A DNA stretch of 64,000 nt from the NCBI RefSeq assembly GCF_932526225.1, contig NC_064048.1, positions 4,749,627 through 4,813,626 on the forward strand, in the 5' to 3' direction. Below are positions 1 to 11,911 of this stretch, piece after piece. How positions within the stretch are numbered: the stretch's first letter is position 1; each line of letters begins with the position of its first letter. The stretch comes from Nematostella vectensis. Taxonomy: Eukaryota; Cnidaria; Anthozoa; Actiniaria; Edwardsiidae. A program made the translations under genes and the position numbers. The notes beneath the pieces are model-generated. The model worked only from the letters and a program-made list of their open reading frames with translations. It was not told the DNA's origin and searched no databases.

Positions 1-1380
1 ATTGTTTCAAAAGTTCCGCATATCCAACAAGGGCAGGCGTCCGTTTTTGCGCTCGCCCCCAGGAACCATGCGGCTTAGAATACTAGCGGAGCCAAGCGCG
101 TAGCTCCATAGGCATAGAAATATGGTATAGGTATGCGACATGGTTTTTGTGGTCATCGCGCGGGTACCCTGTGGTGTCACTCGCCAGCCAGCCAGCCCCC
201 ACTCGGCCCCGAAATGGCGACTAAATAACTAAGTACAAGCACGGAGCAAGGGAAGGGAAAAAGTTCTTGTCGATTATTTGATGATTATTTATTTTGCCTC
301 AAATTTTGTGACTTAAGGATAAAGTCAACTAGAGGAGATCTACTAACATTCATTCACGCCAAGATTTATCAGGTTTTAGCTAGTAAATTTAAGCAAGTAA
401 CAGTTCACATTAAAAAGCGAACACAACCACAAGAAAACGACAAAAAAAAAATGCAAGGTGAGTTTCGGACGACAATTTGTATTGTCTATTGAGAATATGA
501 CAGTTATTAGGCTTTTTGTTGTCCTTTTGGTATGCTTTGAGAATGCGAGTACTTAACTTAGCAATCAAATTATTTGAGCATAACAGCTTTTGTTTTGACA
601 TTCTTCGTTTTATCTATATTCTTGATTGTGTTGAATAAAATACAATACACCAAAAACTGGAATTCGACTCTGCCAAATTTTCGTCTTTAATAAGACTTCT
701 TCAGGGCAGATTGATTGTGTTGAGATATTTCATAAAGGCTAACCAATATCGTGTTGCATTTGTCAAATACTGCTAAAGAAGACCGTTCTTGTCTTTATAT
801 CCTGTGCTCTTAGTCCTAAGAAGATACATATCCTTAGAAGATACAGCATGTTTTTCAACTTACAAGAGAAATCTTCCTTACCGAGGATAAAAAAAAAATC
901 AACCCCTATTTTCAATATGTATTGTCTGCATCTTGCATCTCATGTGTTAATTTTTTTTCAAATAGTTGTGGAAAATTAGTTAGATTATAAATGGCTTGAC
1001 GAAAAGATTGTTTTGAAAGAAATAATAAATAATTGTTTTCACTCTTTTATGAACCAGGAACTACCTGAGGGCCAAGAGGAATGCTAAAGACTGGAAGACA
1101 TGCGAATTAAAAACCATGTCTTGAAGAGAACAGTAGGATGTTCTTATTCACAAGTCATTTGATACCCCCACACCCATGGTCCCAGGGAAGGGTGGGGGAT
1201 TAAACTTTAATAAAAGCCTGTTTCCAAGTTAAGAGTCAAAAACAGTCAATTCCACCACCCCTCTTGACATATTCTGGTTAAAAAGTGGTGTAAAACCCCA
1301 CATTAACCCCTGACTTCTGCGGGACCATAAGGGAGGGGGCGCAAATGACTAGTTCATTACTATGTGATTCAGCAGTACAC
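1..1380. other. No gene recognised
   Basis: AT-rich sequence with only short open frames of low-complexity composition and no recognisable domain. The first 250 bases are more GC-rich than what follows and could be the edge of a gene outside the window, but I find no convincing exon. Confidence 0.5.
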
Positions 1381-1384
1381 ACTC

Positions 1385-2790
1385 AATAGGTTTTTTTAGA
1401 ACAAGATACTTATATAATATAAAACAAACTTTTGCTTTTTAAATAATAAATCTGTAAAAAAAAAGTTTTCTATCAACCTAAAGATAATGGGAAAGGGGAT
1501 ATTATAGAAAAGTACTGAATATAATTATCACATTATTGTTATTATATTTTCTTTTCAAACATTTAAAGAAGAGTCATATTTCTTCCTTTTTCTTCTCCCT
1601 GTTGACTATTTTTATGCAATTGATGCTCTTTGCTATTTCCCCTCTACACCAAAAATAGATTAATGAACAGATTTGATGTTTAAATTAGTAATTTTCATTT
1701 ATTACTCTCACTTATATCTTATTTTTAGGATTTTCTTTCCAAGTCTCTTTCCCATTACATTTATTTTAGAGGTTTAGATTTATTTCATTGGAATAGTTGG
1801 ATCCAGGGTTTCTCAAAACACCAAAATATAATGCATTACTGGATGTTTATTTGTATATATTAATTCCCATGGGGATGGAAAATCACCACTTAAAATGGTA
1901 CATTAAAACTTCAGTATTACATCTTATCTAAAATTGTGTATGACACTATATTCCATCTTTGAAATCCTGTTTCATCCATTATTCTTCGCAAGGACAAAGC
2001 TTGTCAGAATGTAGCTTTACAAATGTACATTAATGGAACTTTTATTGAGGGGAAGGGTTTTTTAGGACAAGATACTCAAACTTTATAACACTAGCAACAA
2101 CCTTGTTCTTTTTCAATAATAGAATTCTGTTCACATAGCTTGGATAGCATAGACATGGCCTCTAGAGGCCTGTGGTGGTGAAAGGCTCAAGATAATGGGA
2201 AAGGGGAAATGTCAAGAAATGCTCAATCAAATTATTTTCATTAATGTTATATTTTTTTCAGCAAATCTTTCAAGTTGAGTCAATTTACTTTATATCTCCT
2301 CTTCCGTCGACTATTTTTTAGTCAATTGATATTCTTTGCTTCCTCTCTACCCCAAACATAGATCAATGAAAAGGTTTGGTTTGAAATTAGAAGTTAGCAT
2401 TTTAGCACTGTCAGTGATGCCTTGGATGTTTTTTTTAGGATTTGTGCCTTGGATGTTTTTTTTAGGATTTGCTTCCAAAATCAATCTGTTTTTTCTTCAT
2501 TGCATTCATTTGGGAGTAGGCCACCAACAACAAGGCCACTATATGGTAAAGGGGGGTGCACCAATATATAATGCATGAAAGGAGATATATTTTTGGATTT
2601 TAATTTCCAGACATTTTTCTGAATATTCGGTCCAATGGAGGAGATAATCGCCTCTAAATCAATACATAAAAATTACAGTATGGCATCTAAACAGTCTAAA
2701 TATATTATTTTGAATCTTTGGAATGCTGTTACATCCATGACATTTTCTGCACAGGGGCAAAGCTTGTCAGAGTATTGTTTTGATTAAAAA
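1385..2790. repeat. Diverged tandem duplication, unit about 0.7 kb
   Basis: Two adjacent blocks (about 1385-2040 and 2050-2790) share landmarks in the same order: a GTTTTTTAG-AACAAGATACT-type start, a GATAATGGGAAAGGGG segment, a TCAATTGATNNTCTTTGCT segment, a CCAAAAATAGAT/CCAAACATAGAT segment, and an end with CAAAGCTTGTCAGA followed by TAATGGAACTT. The copies differ by many substitutions and indels, so the duplication is old. No coding content is apparent. Confidence 0.6.
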
Positions 2791-2907
2791 AAATATTCAT
2801 AATGGAACTTCTATGATGGGACATAAGAATTTACCATTAGACTCTTGACAACTTTGACAGCCATATTCACACCAGGAATTGTGTTTGTTAACTTTGATGT
2901 ACTGCAT

Positions 2908-3073
2908 AATTTGAATTATTGAATAAGGCCTGGATCCATTTGGTTGGTACAATAAATAAATCTCAGTAAAGAGCAGGATCCTAGATCCCCCAAAAATACC
3001 TCGATCAGTCAACACAAAAGGTGTTCAATGCTGGCTCCGCTTTTAGGCAGTGCCAAAATCTATATATTATGGG
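2908..3073 (+). repeat. Dispersed repeat R1, copy 1
   Basis: About 165 bp running from the TTGAATAAGGCCTGGATCC segment to GGCTCCGCTTTTAGGCAGTGCC and an ATCTATATATTA end. The reverse complement of almost the whole block recurs at 33061-33228, and the GGCTCCGC-to-TATATTA end alone recurs near 29048. The end holds a short palindrome (TTAGGCACTGCCTAA in the best copies). Most likely a short non-autonomous mobile element. Confidence 0.7.
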
Positions 3074-3399
3074 CTAGGGACAATAGGAGAGTTTTTCCTG
3101 AGGATAAAGATTGGATGGGAAAAGATTATTAAGAAGTCGGTTGGATAGGGAGACAGGGTGTAATGAATTTTAAACAATCATTTTGCCGCGTCTTTTCTTC
3201 CTGTCAGATCCCGTGTTTTTATATGAATATTAGTTAATTGTTAGCTGTGGGTCTGACTCGCTTCTCGTCAAACACATTTTGCGCTCATTAGGCAGGAATC
3301 GCAAACAAGGTTTTCAATTAAAAGCAAGCACTAACACGTACTCAGCAAGACATGGCTAATATTGGGAAAGCGACCAGATGCTGGGTATGGATATGTCTA

Positions 3400-3645
3400 G
3401 AGGCGCGCGGGGGATGGGGGGCAAAAAAGAACAAAGGAAAGAAAATATTTCTTTGAACTCGAATAGGGCCGAAGAAGGGGATGGGGCACTGGAGGCACAG
3501 CCCCCCCCCCCCAAATATTAAAAAAAATTATAAAGAAATGACCAGTAGGGGCGTGGTTGTGCCCCCCATTTTTTCTTAATGTTTCTGTATCGTGCCCCCC
3601 CCCCCCCCCCCCCTCCTCCAAATTACTCGAGGCTTGCTACGGCTA
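3400..3645. repeat. C-rich foldback element, copy 1
   Basis: A block beginning GGGGATGGGGCACTGGAGG and including AAATGACCAGTAGGGGC, TTCTTAATGTTTCTGTAT, a long C-run and GCTTGCTACGGCT. The same ordered segments occur at 18270-18430, 43374-43532 and 43650-43918. Small ORFs across the C-runs are artefacts of the repeat. Confidence 0.6.
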
Positions 3646-5670
3646 GGTCATATGACTGTGAACACACCTCGGCATCTGGCTAAGGCGCATAAAAAATAAT
3701 GCAAAATCACCACGCCGCCCCACACATACACACACAACCTCATATGTCACATGATCATCCCTACGGGTGGAATAGCAAGGTGTAACCCCTTTATTTTGCT
3801 ATTTCCTTGCCACTATTCAAGCCGAAAATAGGCCACACTGTAATGTGTCTGCCCAACATCAGTCGCTATTCCCCTCTTCCCATTTTCAGTCAAAATATAA
3901 AATTGGCAGGGTAACAACTAAGTGAGTACCCTGAATTCAAGCAAACATTTAAAGACAGGCAACGTAGGCGTAGCTTGGGGGGGGGGGGGGGGGGAGCGTG
4001 CAACTCAACTTATTGGCGCTAAAAAGCAGGTCACTTCTCATTAAAAGGTCGTCAAATAGTATACTGCGCGCCCACCAGTGAAACACGGCTACGCGAGTAA
4101 AAATAGCAAGCAGGGACATAGAGTTGGACCCTATACAAGCAAGCATCGTAGTCAACGCACATGCAAAGGTTATTACATATTATGACTGGTTTAACAGAAG
4201 GATGACAAATTCAATCGTCAAATCTTCTGGAAGCCTTTATCACCCACGCTAAATCGTGTCAAAAATGCAGGTGCTCATAACAAATAATTGTCCTTAGTTA
4301 AAGCAAAAGTTGTAGCGAGTTTTATCGCCGAAAACCCAAAAAGCAGGTTAAAGAGCATGCGTCTAAGTAGAATTCTTCTCAAAATTACGAATGTGCTGGA
4401 AACAATTAATCATGGGAAAGGGAAAAAATGCTTGGAGGATACAAATAAGGCTGATGTTATGTCGTTTTGCTAATAAAACTTGATGCCAGTGTTGGAAACA
4501 AGATAACAGTCTGACAGGTGGAATAGTCGAAATTAGGTTACCGAAAAGTTTTATTAAAAATTTTAAGCTTTTTTTCATCAAGCACAAATTCGGCACATTT
4601 TAGAATAAACAGAACGGAACAGAACATCAAACATGAAATTGTTTAAAAATGACATACGTACCTGTATTGAAAAAAGGTTTTTCTGTTTGCGAATGAAATA
4701 AAAAGTTTTCAGGTAAAGTAAGAAAAATGAAAACAAAATAGAGTATTATTGGAGCAATATTCCACTGGCTTGATAAAAATTCTTAAGGTTAGAATGAACA
4801 AAGTTGCGGCATTAATAATAGTATCTAAAAAAGCAGCACATAAAATTGGTTTCTCCGTTATGAACGGAGAGCTTAAATAATCAGAAAGTAGAAAATAATC
4901 ACACAAGAGCCAAACTGAGACTTTGAAAACAAAGCCAAAGTCTATTGTTAAGAAGCAAAATCATTGTAGCATGGTCATGCGTAATTGCGCATACTTATAA
5001 AGAACCCCGTCCTTAAATACATTCGATATATGCAAGCCAAGATCATAGGCGCAGCATGGCTTTTCCAAACCGCCCTTGAAACACGAACACAGCAAGACGA
5101 ACACAAAAAATAACGTGAAGTATTCCGTAAGTTAAATTAAAACTGGTACCATAAAAGGGTGGAGAAAGATCTATCTTAGGGTACCTGTAAGGATGAATGA
5201 GTGAATGAATGGATGAATGAAAGTGATTCGGGAAAGCATATTGCGCTTGCTTTGTTTAGAGTTCTTGTTCGGTTCAAACCTGCATCGGCTGTCGCCAAGA
5301 GTCAACCTTTAATTGAACTCGGAAGCATACTAATGCAAATATAGGGCAAAAACGATATTGTGAATTGGAGGAGGTAAGGATGTACGAAATTGCTTTATTG
5401 AAGTTTTGCGTCATGCGGTGAATGCACATTATATCGGCGAAATTGATTTCACCGGAGTCGCAAACTAAATTAAGGGATAGAAAAAGTTACTTCAGCTCAT
5501 TGTTTACCAAACTGATTTTGAATATTAATGTAATTACACGGCTCTCGAATAGGAAATGTTTATTCTACAAAGACAGCTGTTAGGTCTAAAATAAAAACAG
5601 TAGCCGACGATCAAGGCGTGCTAACATTACGGGATAGGCTAGTTGAAGAGATAGGCGAGTTAAACTTGAA
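3646..5670. other. No gene recognised
   Basis: Contains a G-run at about 3978-3995 and otherwise AT-rich sequence. The short ORFs here have no recognisable domain and unlikely composition. The last part lies upstream of the GPCR at 5764 and may hold its promoter or 5' untranslated exon, but no specific site is evident. Confidence 0.5.
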
Positions 5671-5763
5671 GTTTGAAGTTTGCTGTCCTTAAGGCCCAAG
5701 AAGAAGAAGAAGGGAGACGCAAGACTGCGCGCATATTCTTGCACAAAACAAAGGGACAGTAAG

Positions 5764-6963
5764 ATGGATCTAAATCTAACGGGGAATTTCACTTTTCCCA
5801 ATTCTAAGCAGAATCAATCCTCAATGTGTCTGCCTTATAAAGACGAGGTTTGGGTGAAGGCGTTGAAAGGTGCCACATATGTGCTAATTATAGCGCTCTC
5901 CTTGCTTGGAAACTCCCTGACGATTTATGTGATTTCCAAGAAGAAAGCCATGCGATCAACCACGAATTTTCTCATCGCAAACAAGTGCGTGGCAGACCTG
6001 TTCATAACGTGTGTCAGTATGCCGATCGTAACCATGGTTAACATACAAGGGTTTCAGAATTTCACGAGTTTCACTCTAGCGTTCATCGTCTGTAAGCTAA
6101 ACCCGGTTATTCACGGCACTTCAATGGAGAGCGCGATTCTCAGCCTAACAGCTATTGCGTTTGATCGGCTTTTCGCAATTGTGCGGCCTTTGAGGAAAGT
6201 AATTACAACTTCCAAAGTGCGGCTTATCATAGTAGGTATATGGGTAGTTTCGTTATTAACCCTGGTTCCACTGCTTTATGTGATTAAGATTGAATTCACC
6301 GCTCAGGATGGTGGGCATTATTTGTGCTATGAGCGCTGGCCAGAGGGCTTCGACCAAGAGCTCGCGGCGAAGGGCTACACCCTCGTCCTGTTCTTGTCTT
6401 TCTACTGAATTCCCTTGACAACAATGGCAGTTGTGTACGTGATAATCATTCAAAAGCTATGGGGACATGGGATGGAGATCACAGAACTGCTACCCGCTTT
6501 TGTTCGACGCAAACAAGAGACAAATAGGAAGATCTTCAAAATGTTGGTCACAGTTGTACTGACTTTTGCTCTTTGCTGGTTGACATTCAATGTTAGGATG
6601 TTTCTGGGATTTTTCGGCGAGACAAACAACATCCCCTGCACTTTACAGCCTCATCTATATTTCATGGCATTTTCAATTGCGCATTCTAACTCCGCCATCA
6701 CACCTTTGATCTATTATTTCTTCAATCAATCGTTCAGAAGGAATTTCAAGAAAGTGGCATGTGAGATTGTGCCGTTTTTGAGACGTTGCGGGAACGAGGA
6801 GAATAAATTCCTGGGAGAAACTACCAACGACACGATGACAAATAGAAGCGTTCGGCTCTCGCGATATGACTCCGAATACAGGGCGAAAGGTGAAAGTGTG
6901 CATCGGCAAAAACTCGGAGCCAGTCGGCGAAGGACATCATCTTTAGCCACAAGCACTGCATGA
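5764..6963 (+). pseudogene. Rhodopsin-class GPCR with an in-frame TGA
   Basis: An intronless seven-helix receptor, most like peptide receptors of the rhodopsin family. I choose ATG 5764 because it begins an N-glycosylatable N-terminus (NLTGNFT); an upstream in-frame ATG at 5680 adds a Lys-run unlikely in an ectodomain. Seen: TM1 with GNS, TM2 with VADLF, TM3 ending FDRLFAIVRPL, TM5 LFLSFY then TGA (6406-6408) then IPLTTMAVVY, TM6 FALCWLTF, TM7 SAITPLIYYF, and a basic Ser-rich tail. The frame continues after the TGA with full receptor homology. DRY reads DRL, the CWLP proline is Thr, and NPxxY reads TPLIY. The receptor at 11911-10721 is its closest visible relative. It could be a recent pseudogene, a null allele, a consensus error or a readthrough case; the several altered motifs favour relaxed constraint. 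Endogenous ligand unknown. Confidence 0.75.
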
Positions 6964-8920
6964 AAATTTGGGTTAAAAAAATTCACGAGTAAATCCCGAG
7001 ATGCGCGACTGTGTAAGCACTCGGAGCCAGTCTTCTTTCTACGAACTTCCGACTACCGACCGTGAGGTATCGGCGGAACTCGCTTTCGAGAAACCTTCGA
7101 CAATAGGCCACGAGGTGAGAGTGTGCTTGCGATAAGCCTCCGAGTATTGACCGGAGGGCAAAGCCCTCATATCGGCAGATCATCGAGACCAGTCGGCTAT
7201 CTATAAACCTCCGAGAAAGAGCCGAGGCGCGAGCGAGAGGGAACAAGGGGCTTACTTTTGAAAAATCCTCGAGTTTCGACCAAAAGGGGAGAAAAAAGGA
7301 GATGAGGACAGGATGTCACTTGCGCTAACACAATCTCCTATAGGCTGTTCAACAAAGAAATAAAGAAGTAAATATTTCATAGGCGTATTACACCAATATG
7401 ATCAGAAATTTTTACTTAAAGCCCGTCGATCCGACTTGCTTTTAAGGCGTGGTTTTGTAGGCTATGAAACCTTTTGTATATTATTTTATATCATTTTTAT
7501 TATTTTATTGCAAAGACTACTTTTTAATATTAGTATCTTATTACTATAAGCAATTAACATAATAAAAAATTATATGATCATGTCAGCAGTGAATTAAATC
7601 AAGGTAAATTCCAATCCATCAAACAACTAAAATGGCTGAATCATATATATACAGGGAAAGCTGTTTTTTTTTCTTAAATGACAAGAGTTTTGAACATAAA
7701 AAAAAAAACAACCATGTCAGCACGTCGGATCTACGGACTTTAAAACGAGCAGTAATCCAAACCGTTTTCCGATTGGTTTGGTGAGTAAGAATTCTAGACA
7801 GTTATTTGATTAAAAGTTTTTGAAAATGTCTTTAGAGATGATAATTGTTGTCAATAAATCATATAGCATAAAATAATGGAATTGTATTGTATTTTAGCAT
7901 ACAGACGAGTAATCATCAGGAGTGTCCATGACATGGCGATGACCAATAAGAATATTTGGATTTAAACTTAAATTTAAAAAAAAATAAGTCCGATATATAG
8001 AGGGCTTTATGACAGTCCGTTATATGAAGGTTATACGGTATACGCATATAAACGCGTATATTAGAATCAACTACACAGCACATAAAATGCGCCGACATCG
8101 AAAAAACACGCAAAATATTAGAGTAAAAACCCGCGAATACTAGCGTAAGACGAGGCGAATACTCGAGTAAGCGCAAATAATCACCTATAGGAAAACCTAG
8201 GGAATATTTAGTTATGCGCATGTAATCACCTTGTCTGTACTGCGGAAGACACGCGCTTACGCAATCGAATATTAGCGTTAGACGCGGCGAATACTCGAGC
8301 TAGCACCAAACAATCACCGCGTGTAAAACCTTTTGGATATGGTACGTAATTGCTTTTTTACACCCGTGTAAAACATGTTTAAGACTTGGAATATTCCCTG
8401 GGGAAGACGTGCGAATGCATGGAAAATATTCCACGTTTCCCAAGTCTGCGCTAGGTGTAAAGTCGCCTTTTTTTCGCCGTGGTGATTTTAGAACCTATAG
8501 GTAGAAATTTTGGATTTTAATACCCCAAAATATAAGAACCTAATAAGCCAAAAAATTAAAAGGTTCTTATATGATGAGTTACACCATAAAAGGTGAGATA
8601 AATTATGAGGCTTTGAAATATAAATTTGCTAAACATTTTTGCCCTTTTATAAAGATACTGTAAGATATAACATACATGCAGTAGGATATCTCTATAGCAA
8701 AGTGGCTATGTATTAAATTTCACTTCTGTAATAAGGAATCCTACTATTGATAAAGCCAATTGAAAAAAAATCAGAACCTCATAAGAACCTATTTTGCCTT
8801 AGTTGTTTAAGTACCCCAAAATACTGAAATATAAAACCCTTTTTGCCAGACTTGAAAACGTCTTGTTTCTTACAGAAGGGTTTTCACTGTACACGAAAAC
8901 TGTACAAACAACACGCGCTG
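6964..8920. other. Non-coding, degenerate repeats
   Basis: Just after the GPCR stop, 6970-7250 is GC-rich with recurring CTCGGAGCCAGTC and GAGAGTGTGC-type phrases that resemble the receptor's last coding bases, as if that end had been duplicated and decayed. At 8100-8470 a segment (GCGAATACTCGAG with flanks) is present twice, about 135 bp apart. At 8530-8830 AATATAAGAACCTAATAAG and CTCATAAGAACCTATTTTG phrases recall the TATAAGAAC family seen later. No gene recognised. Confidence 0.45.
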
Positions 8921-8924
8921 ACTA

Positions 8925-9435
8925 AACGAAAACTGTGCATTATATGCGCAGACTTCACGCAAACTGTACCAGCCATACTCGAACGGCACGCAAACTGTCC
9001 ATAATACGCGCAGACTACACACAAACTGTTAATAATAAGCGCAGACTAAACGCTAACTGTACGCACAATAAGCGCAGACTACACGCAAACTGTACGCACA
9101 GCACGCGCAAACTACACACAAATTGTACGCACAAAGCACGCAGGCAACACGCAAGCTGTACGCACAACTCGAGCAGACTATGCGCAAACTGTACACACAA
9201 CACGTGCAAACTACACGCAAATTGTACGCATAACATGAGCAGACTACACGCAAACTATCGCACATCACGCGCAAACTACACGCAAATTGTACGCACGATA
9301 CATGCAGACTACAAGCAAACTGTACGCACAACACACGCATACTACACACAAAAATTGTACGCAAATTAGACGCAGACTAAACGCTAACCGTACGCACAAT
9401 ATGCGCAGACTAAACGCTAACTGTACGCAGAAAAC
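8925..9435. repeat. 33-bp minisatellite
   Basis: About 15 diverged copies of a 33-bp unit containing CGCAGACTACACGCAAACTG and TACGCACAA. Because 33 is a multiple of three, long open frames appear on both strands (an 11-residue periodic peptide); these are products of the repeat and not genes. Confidence 0.9.
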
Positions 9436-9979
9436 AAGGGACAATAACCAATGAAAAGGGTTAGAATAGATGTGTATCCAGAGGGGGTCCAAGGGGTCCG
9501 TATTCCACCCTTCTCATGTATTAGGATAGAAAATGCGTAAACCTATACGGGTCCATTGACCTTTTTACCGGATCTCAGAAGCACATTTTCTGATCATTCC
9601 AGTATAAGACTGCTGAATCCCGCATTCTATTTTTCTCGGAACATTCCATAAAAAAAACATCAATTCAGGAGAATATTTATGAAATTATTTCTCTTATATT
9701 AATGTCTCTGTTGTGCTGATCAAATAAATATATACAAACAGGACAATTGATATGGGCATACACATTGTTTGTAAGCATTTGTCCTGCTCGCTGAAAGACG
9801 TCGTCTCTCAGTGAATACATTCAGGCTAAGCTACAATATAACAATTATAAGATATTAAAATCTATATGTTAGATATTAAAACCTCTATTACGATTTTGTC
9901 GTTATATAGTTCTTCCATTATTCTAACTGGAGTCCTAGATATCAAATGGAAAAGGGATAGTATTTTACGATCCATCTTT

Positions 9980-10250
9980 GGGGGGGGGGAGGGGTTAGCG
10001 TGCACCACATGTATACGTTCCTGGTGTATAACGTTTTATATCACTACAAAATTAATATCATCATCATCATCTTAAACACCAACACTTCCATAACCATCAT
10101 CATGGCCCACTAGTTAAGGGGGGGGGACTAGTGCGCACGCTGTACGTGCCTGTTGTATGATGCTGTTATAATACCATTTAATTCATATCACCATCATCTT
10201 CTTATTCACCACCACCAACACAGGGTCTGGATGAGGGGGTCTGCATGTGG
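9980..10250. repeat. Two-copy tandem repeat with CAT-rich microsatellite
   Basis: Two copies of about 125 bp, each with a G-run, a GTGCACCACATGTATACG or GTGCGCACGCTGTACGTG phrase, GGTGTATAACG or TGTTGTATGATG, and an ATCATCATC-rich end. It lies in the gap between the two GPCRs. From 10260 to 10640 a GTCGGTAGTCGG phrase is scattered several times. Confidence 0.5.
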
Positions 10251-10720
10251 TCAGTTAAAATTTCCGTAATTTGTCGGTAGTCGGTCAGAATTATCGGTCT
10301 CTGTCGGTAGTCGGTGAATCTAAGTTAATAGTCGCTTTTGTACCAGAATTCATGTATCAACAAGATTAACATTATTTAGGATTAATTAGTAATTAATAAC
10401 TTATTGATAATAAATTCATTATGGATAAATAATTGACTAAAAAGTTGATGCAACAGGAAATACATAATGCAGATTCTGAAATGGCCGTATTTACGTAGAT
10501 TGGCGCTGGAAGTAAAGAGTAAAAATACCGGAAGTAATAAAATGTCGGTAGTCGGAAAATATTTTTTTGTCGCTGATCACTAGTTGTTTTCATGTTTTGT
10601 CGGTAGTCAGTTATTTTTTAAGCCGTTTGTCGCTAGTCGGTTAACACCATCCATTGCCAACACTGTCCTGCATATTCTTCATCGCAAACCTGCACGCATA
10701 TATAATATCTTCTTTTTTTC

Positions 10721-11911
10721 TCAGACAACATGGTCCGTTTTCAAAAGATCCCTTTCCTCGATGACAATATCACCCTGGAAGCTTGTCCTCACATCGCAGC
10801 TGCGCATATAGTGACTGTCTTGTTGCCTTGCCATCAAGCTAAGCGACGGGCCTTGTTTCTGGACTTGTGTACTCCCAGGTCGTCGCCTTGAAGACGATAA
10901 ATGAGGCGGGGGTTTTCGACGCTTGAAAATTGTTTTGAACCCTTTACGAAAATTCTCATTGAAGACCACGTAAAGATAAGGATTGATAGAGCTATTGGCA
11001 TGGCCGAGGAATAGGGTTATAAAGTCGAGATGGTAAGGCAAACCACAGGGGAAGTTTGATGGTTGAAGAAATACCAAGAACATACGCACATACAGGGGAA
11101 GCCAACATAGTGCAAACACGGCGACGACAGTGATAAGCATCTTAAGAACTTTCTTATTGGTTCGCTCCTTGTTTGATTGATTGCTAGTGCTGTTTTGACC
11201 TGGAGTTTGCCTTCGCCAGAGTCTGAACATGATAACGGCGTACAGAGCTGCGATGATGGTCAGTGGTAGTGCGTAGAAGAGCACAAAAAGAGCGATGGTG
11301 TATACCATGGGGGAGGTGTAATCGTCAAATAACGGCGCCCACACCTCAACACAATTTACGTCTTCGCCATCTCCCTCCAATTTCAAAGCGTAGATTAAAG
11401 GAGAGGAGATGAGACAGGAAGAGGCCCAGATTAGCGCAATAATGAACTTCGCCAATTTGAATGTTATAATCCGCTTAAGAGGTCGAAAAATCGCGAAGAA
11501 CCGATCCATCGAGATAGCAGCCATACTGAACACGGAGCAAGCGACAGATACGCATTGAAAGAACTGTAATGTCTTGCAAAGGATCTCCCCCAGGGTACCC
11601 CCCACACTCCAGGGGTCCTTCCTTTCAATGATCCAAAACAAAGTAGGCATCATGTTGAATACTGTTGTGAGTAAGTCAGCAAAGGCGACGTTAGTTATGA
11701 AGTAATTTGTGACGGTGCGCATACGATAGGCGCTCCTTATGACCCACACGACTAAGGCGTTACCAATTAAGGACAAAACAACCACTAGGAGATATCCACT
11801 AGCCTTGATCACCTTCGTCAGGAGGTCGTCCTCGCGGTTTAAGCACCAAGAAGTGGAGTTGAACGCAGAGCGGTTAGTTGCATACCATGTAGGCTCCATT
11901 TCAAGGTACAC
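10721..11911 (-). CDS. Rhodopsin-class GPCR, peptide-receptor type
   Basis: A single-exon seven-transmembrane receptor of 396 residues (or 392 from the Met at 11899). The N-terminus has N-glycosylation sites (NRS, NST). Helices in order: TM1 with GNALVVWVI, TM2 VAFADLL, TM3 starting at a conserved Cys and ending SMDRFFAIFRPL, TM4 IALIWASS, TM5 FVLFYALPLTII, TM6 VFALCWLPLYVRMF, TM7 HANSSINPYLYVVF, then an FRKGFK amphipathic helix and a basic Ser-rich tail with phosphorylation potential. DRF replaces DRY, but CWLP and NPxxY are intact. The family expectation is a plasma-membrane receptor coupled to G proteins and activated by an unknown peptide. It is convergent with, and related to, the degenerate receptor at 5764-6963. 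The exact ligand class cannot be read from the sequence. Confidence 0.9.
   Translation of the reverse strand: MYLEMEPTWYATNRSAFNSTSWCLNREDDLLTKVIKASGYLLVVVLSLIGNALVVWVIRSAYRMRTVTNYFITNVAFADLLTTVFNMMPTLFWIIERKDPWSVGGTLGEILCKTLQFFQCVSVACSVFSMAAISMDRFFAIFRPLKRIITFKLAKFIIALIWASSCLISSPLIYALKLEGDGEDVNCVEVWAPLFDDYTSPMVYTIALFVLFYALPLTIIAALYAVIMFRLWRRQTPGQNSTSNQSNKERTNKKVLKMLITVVAVFALCWLPLYVRMFLVFLQPSNFPCGLPYHLDFITLFLGHANSSINPYLYVVFNENFRKGFKTIFKRRKPPPHLSSSRRRPGSTQVQKQGPSLSLMARQQDSHYMRSCDVRTSFQGDIVIEERDLLKTDHVV

Noticed and set aside
8935-9369. ORFs of up to 144 residues on both strands
   Set aside because: They are translations of a 33-bp minisatellite whose length keeps all frames open.
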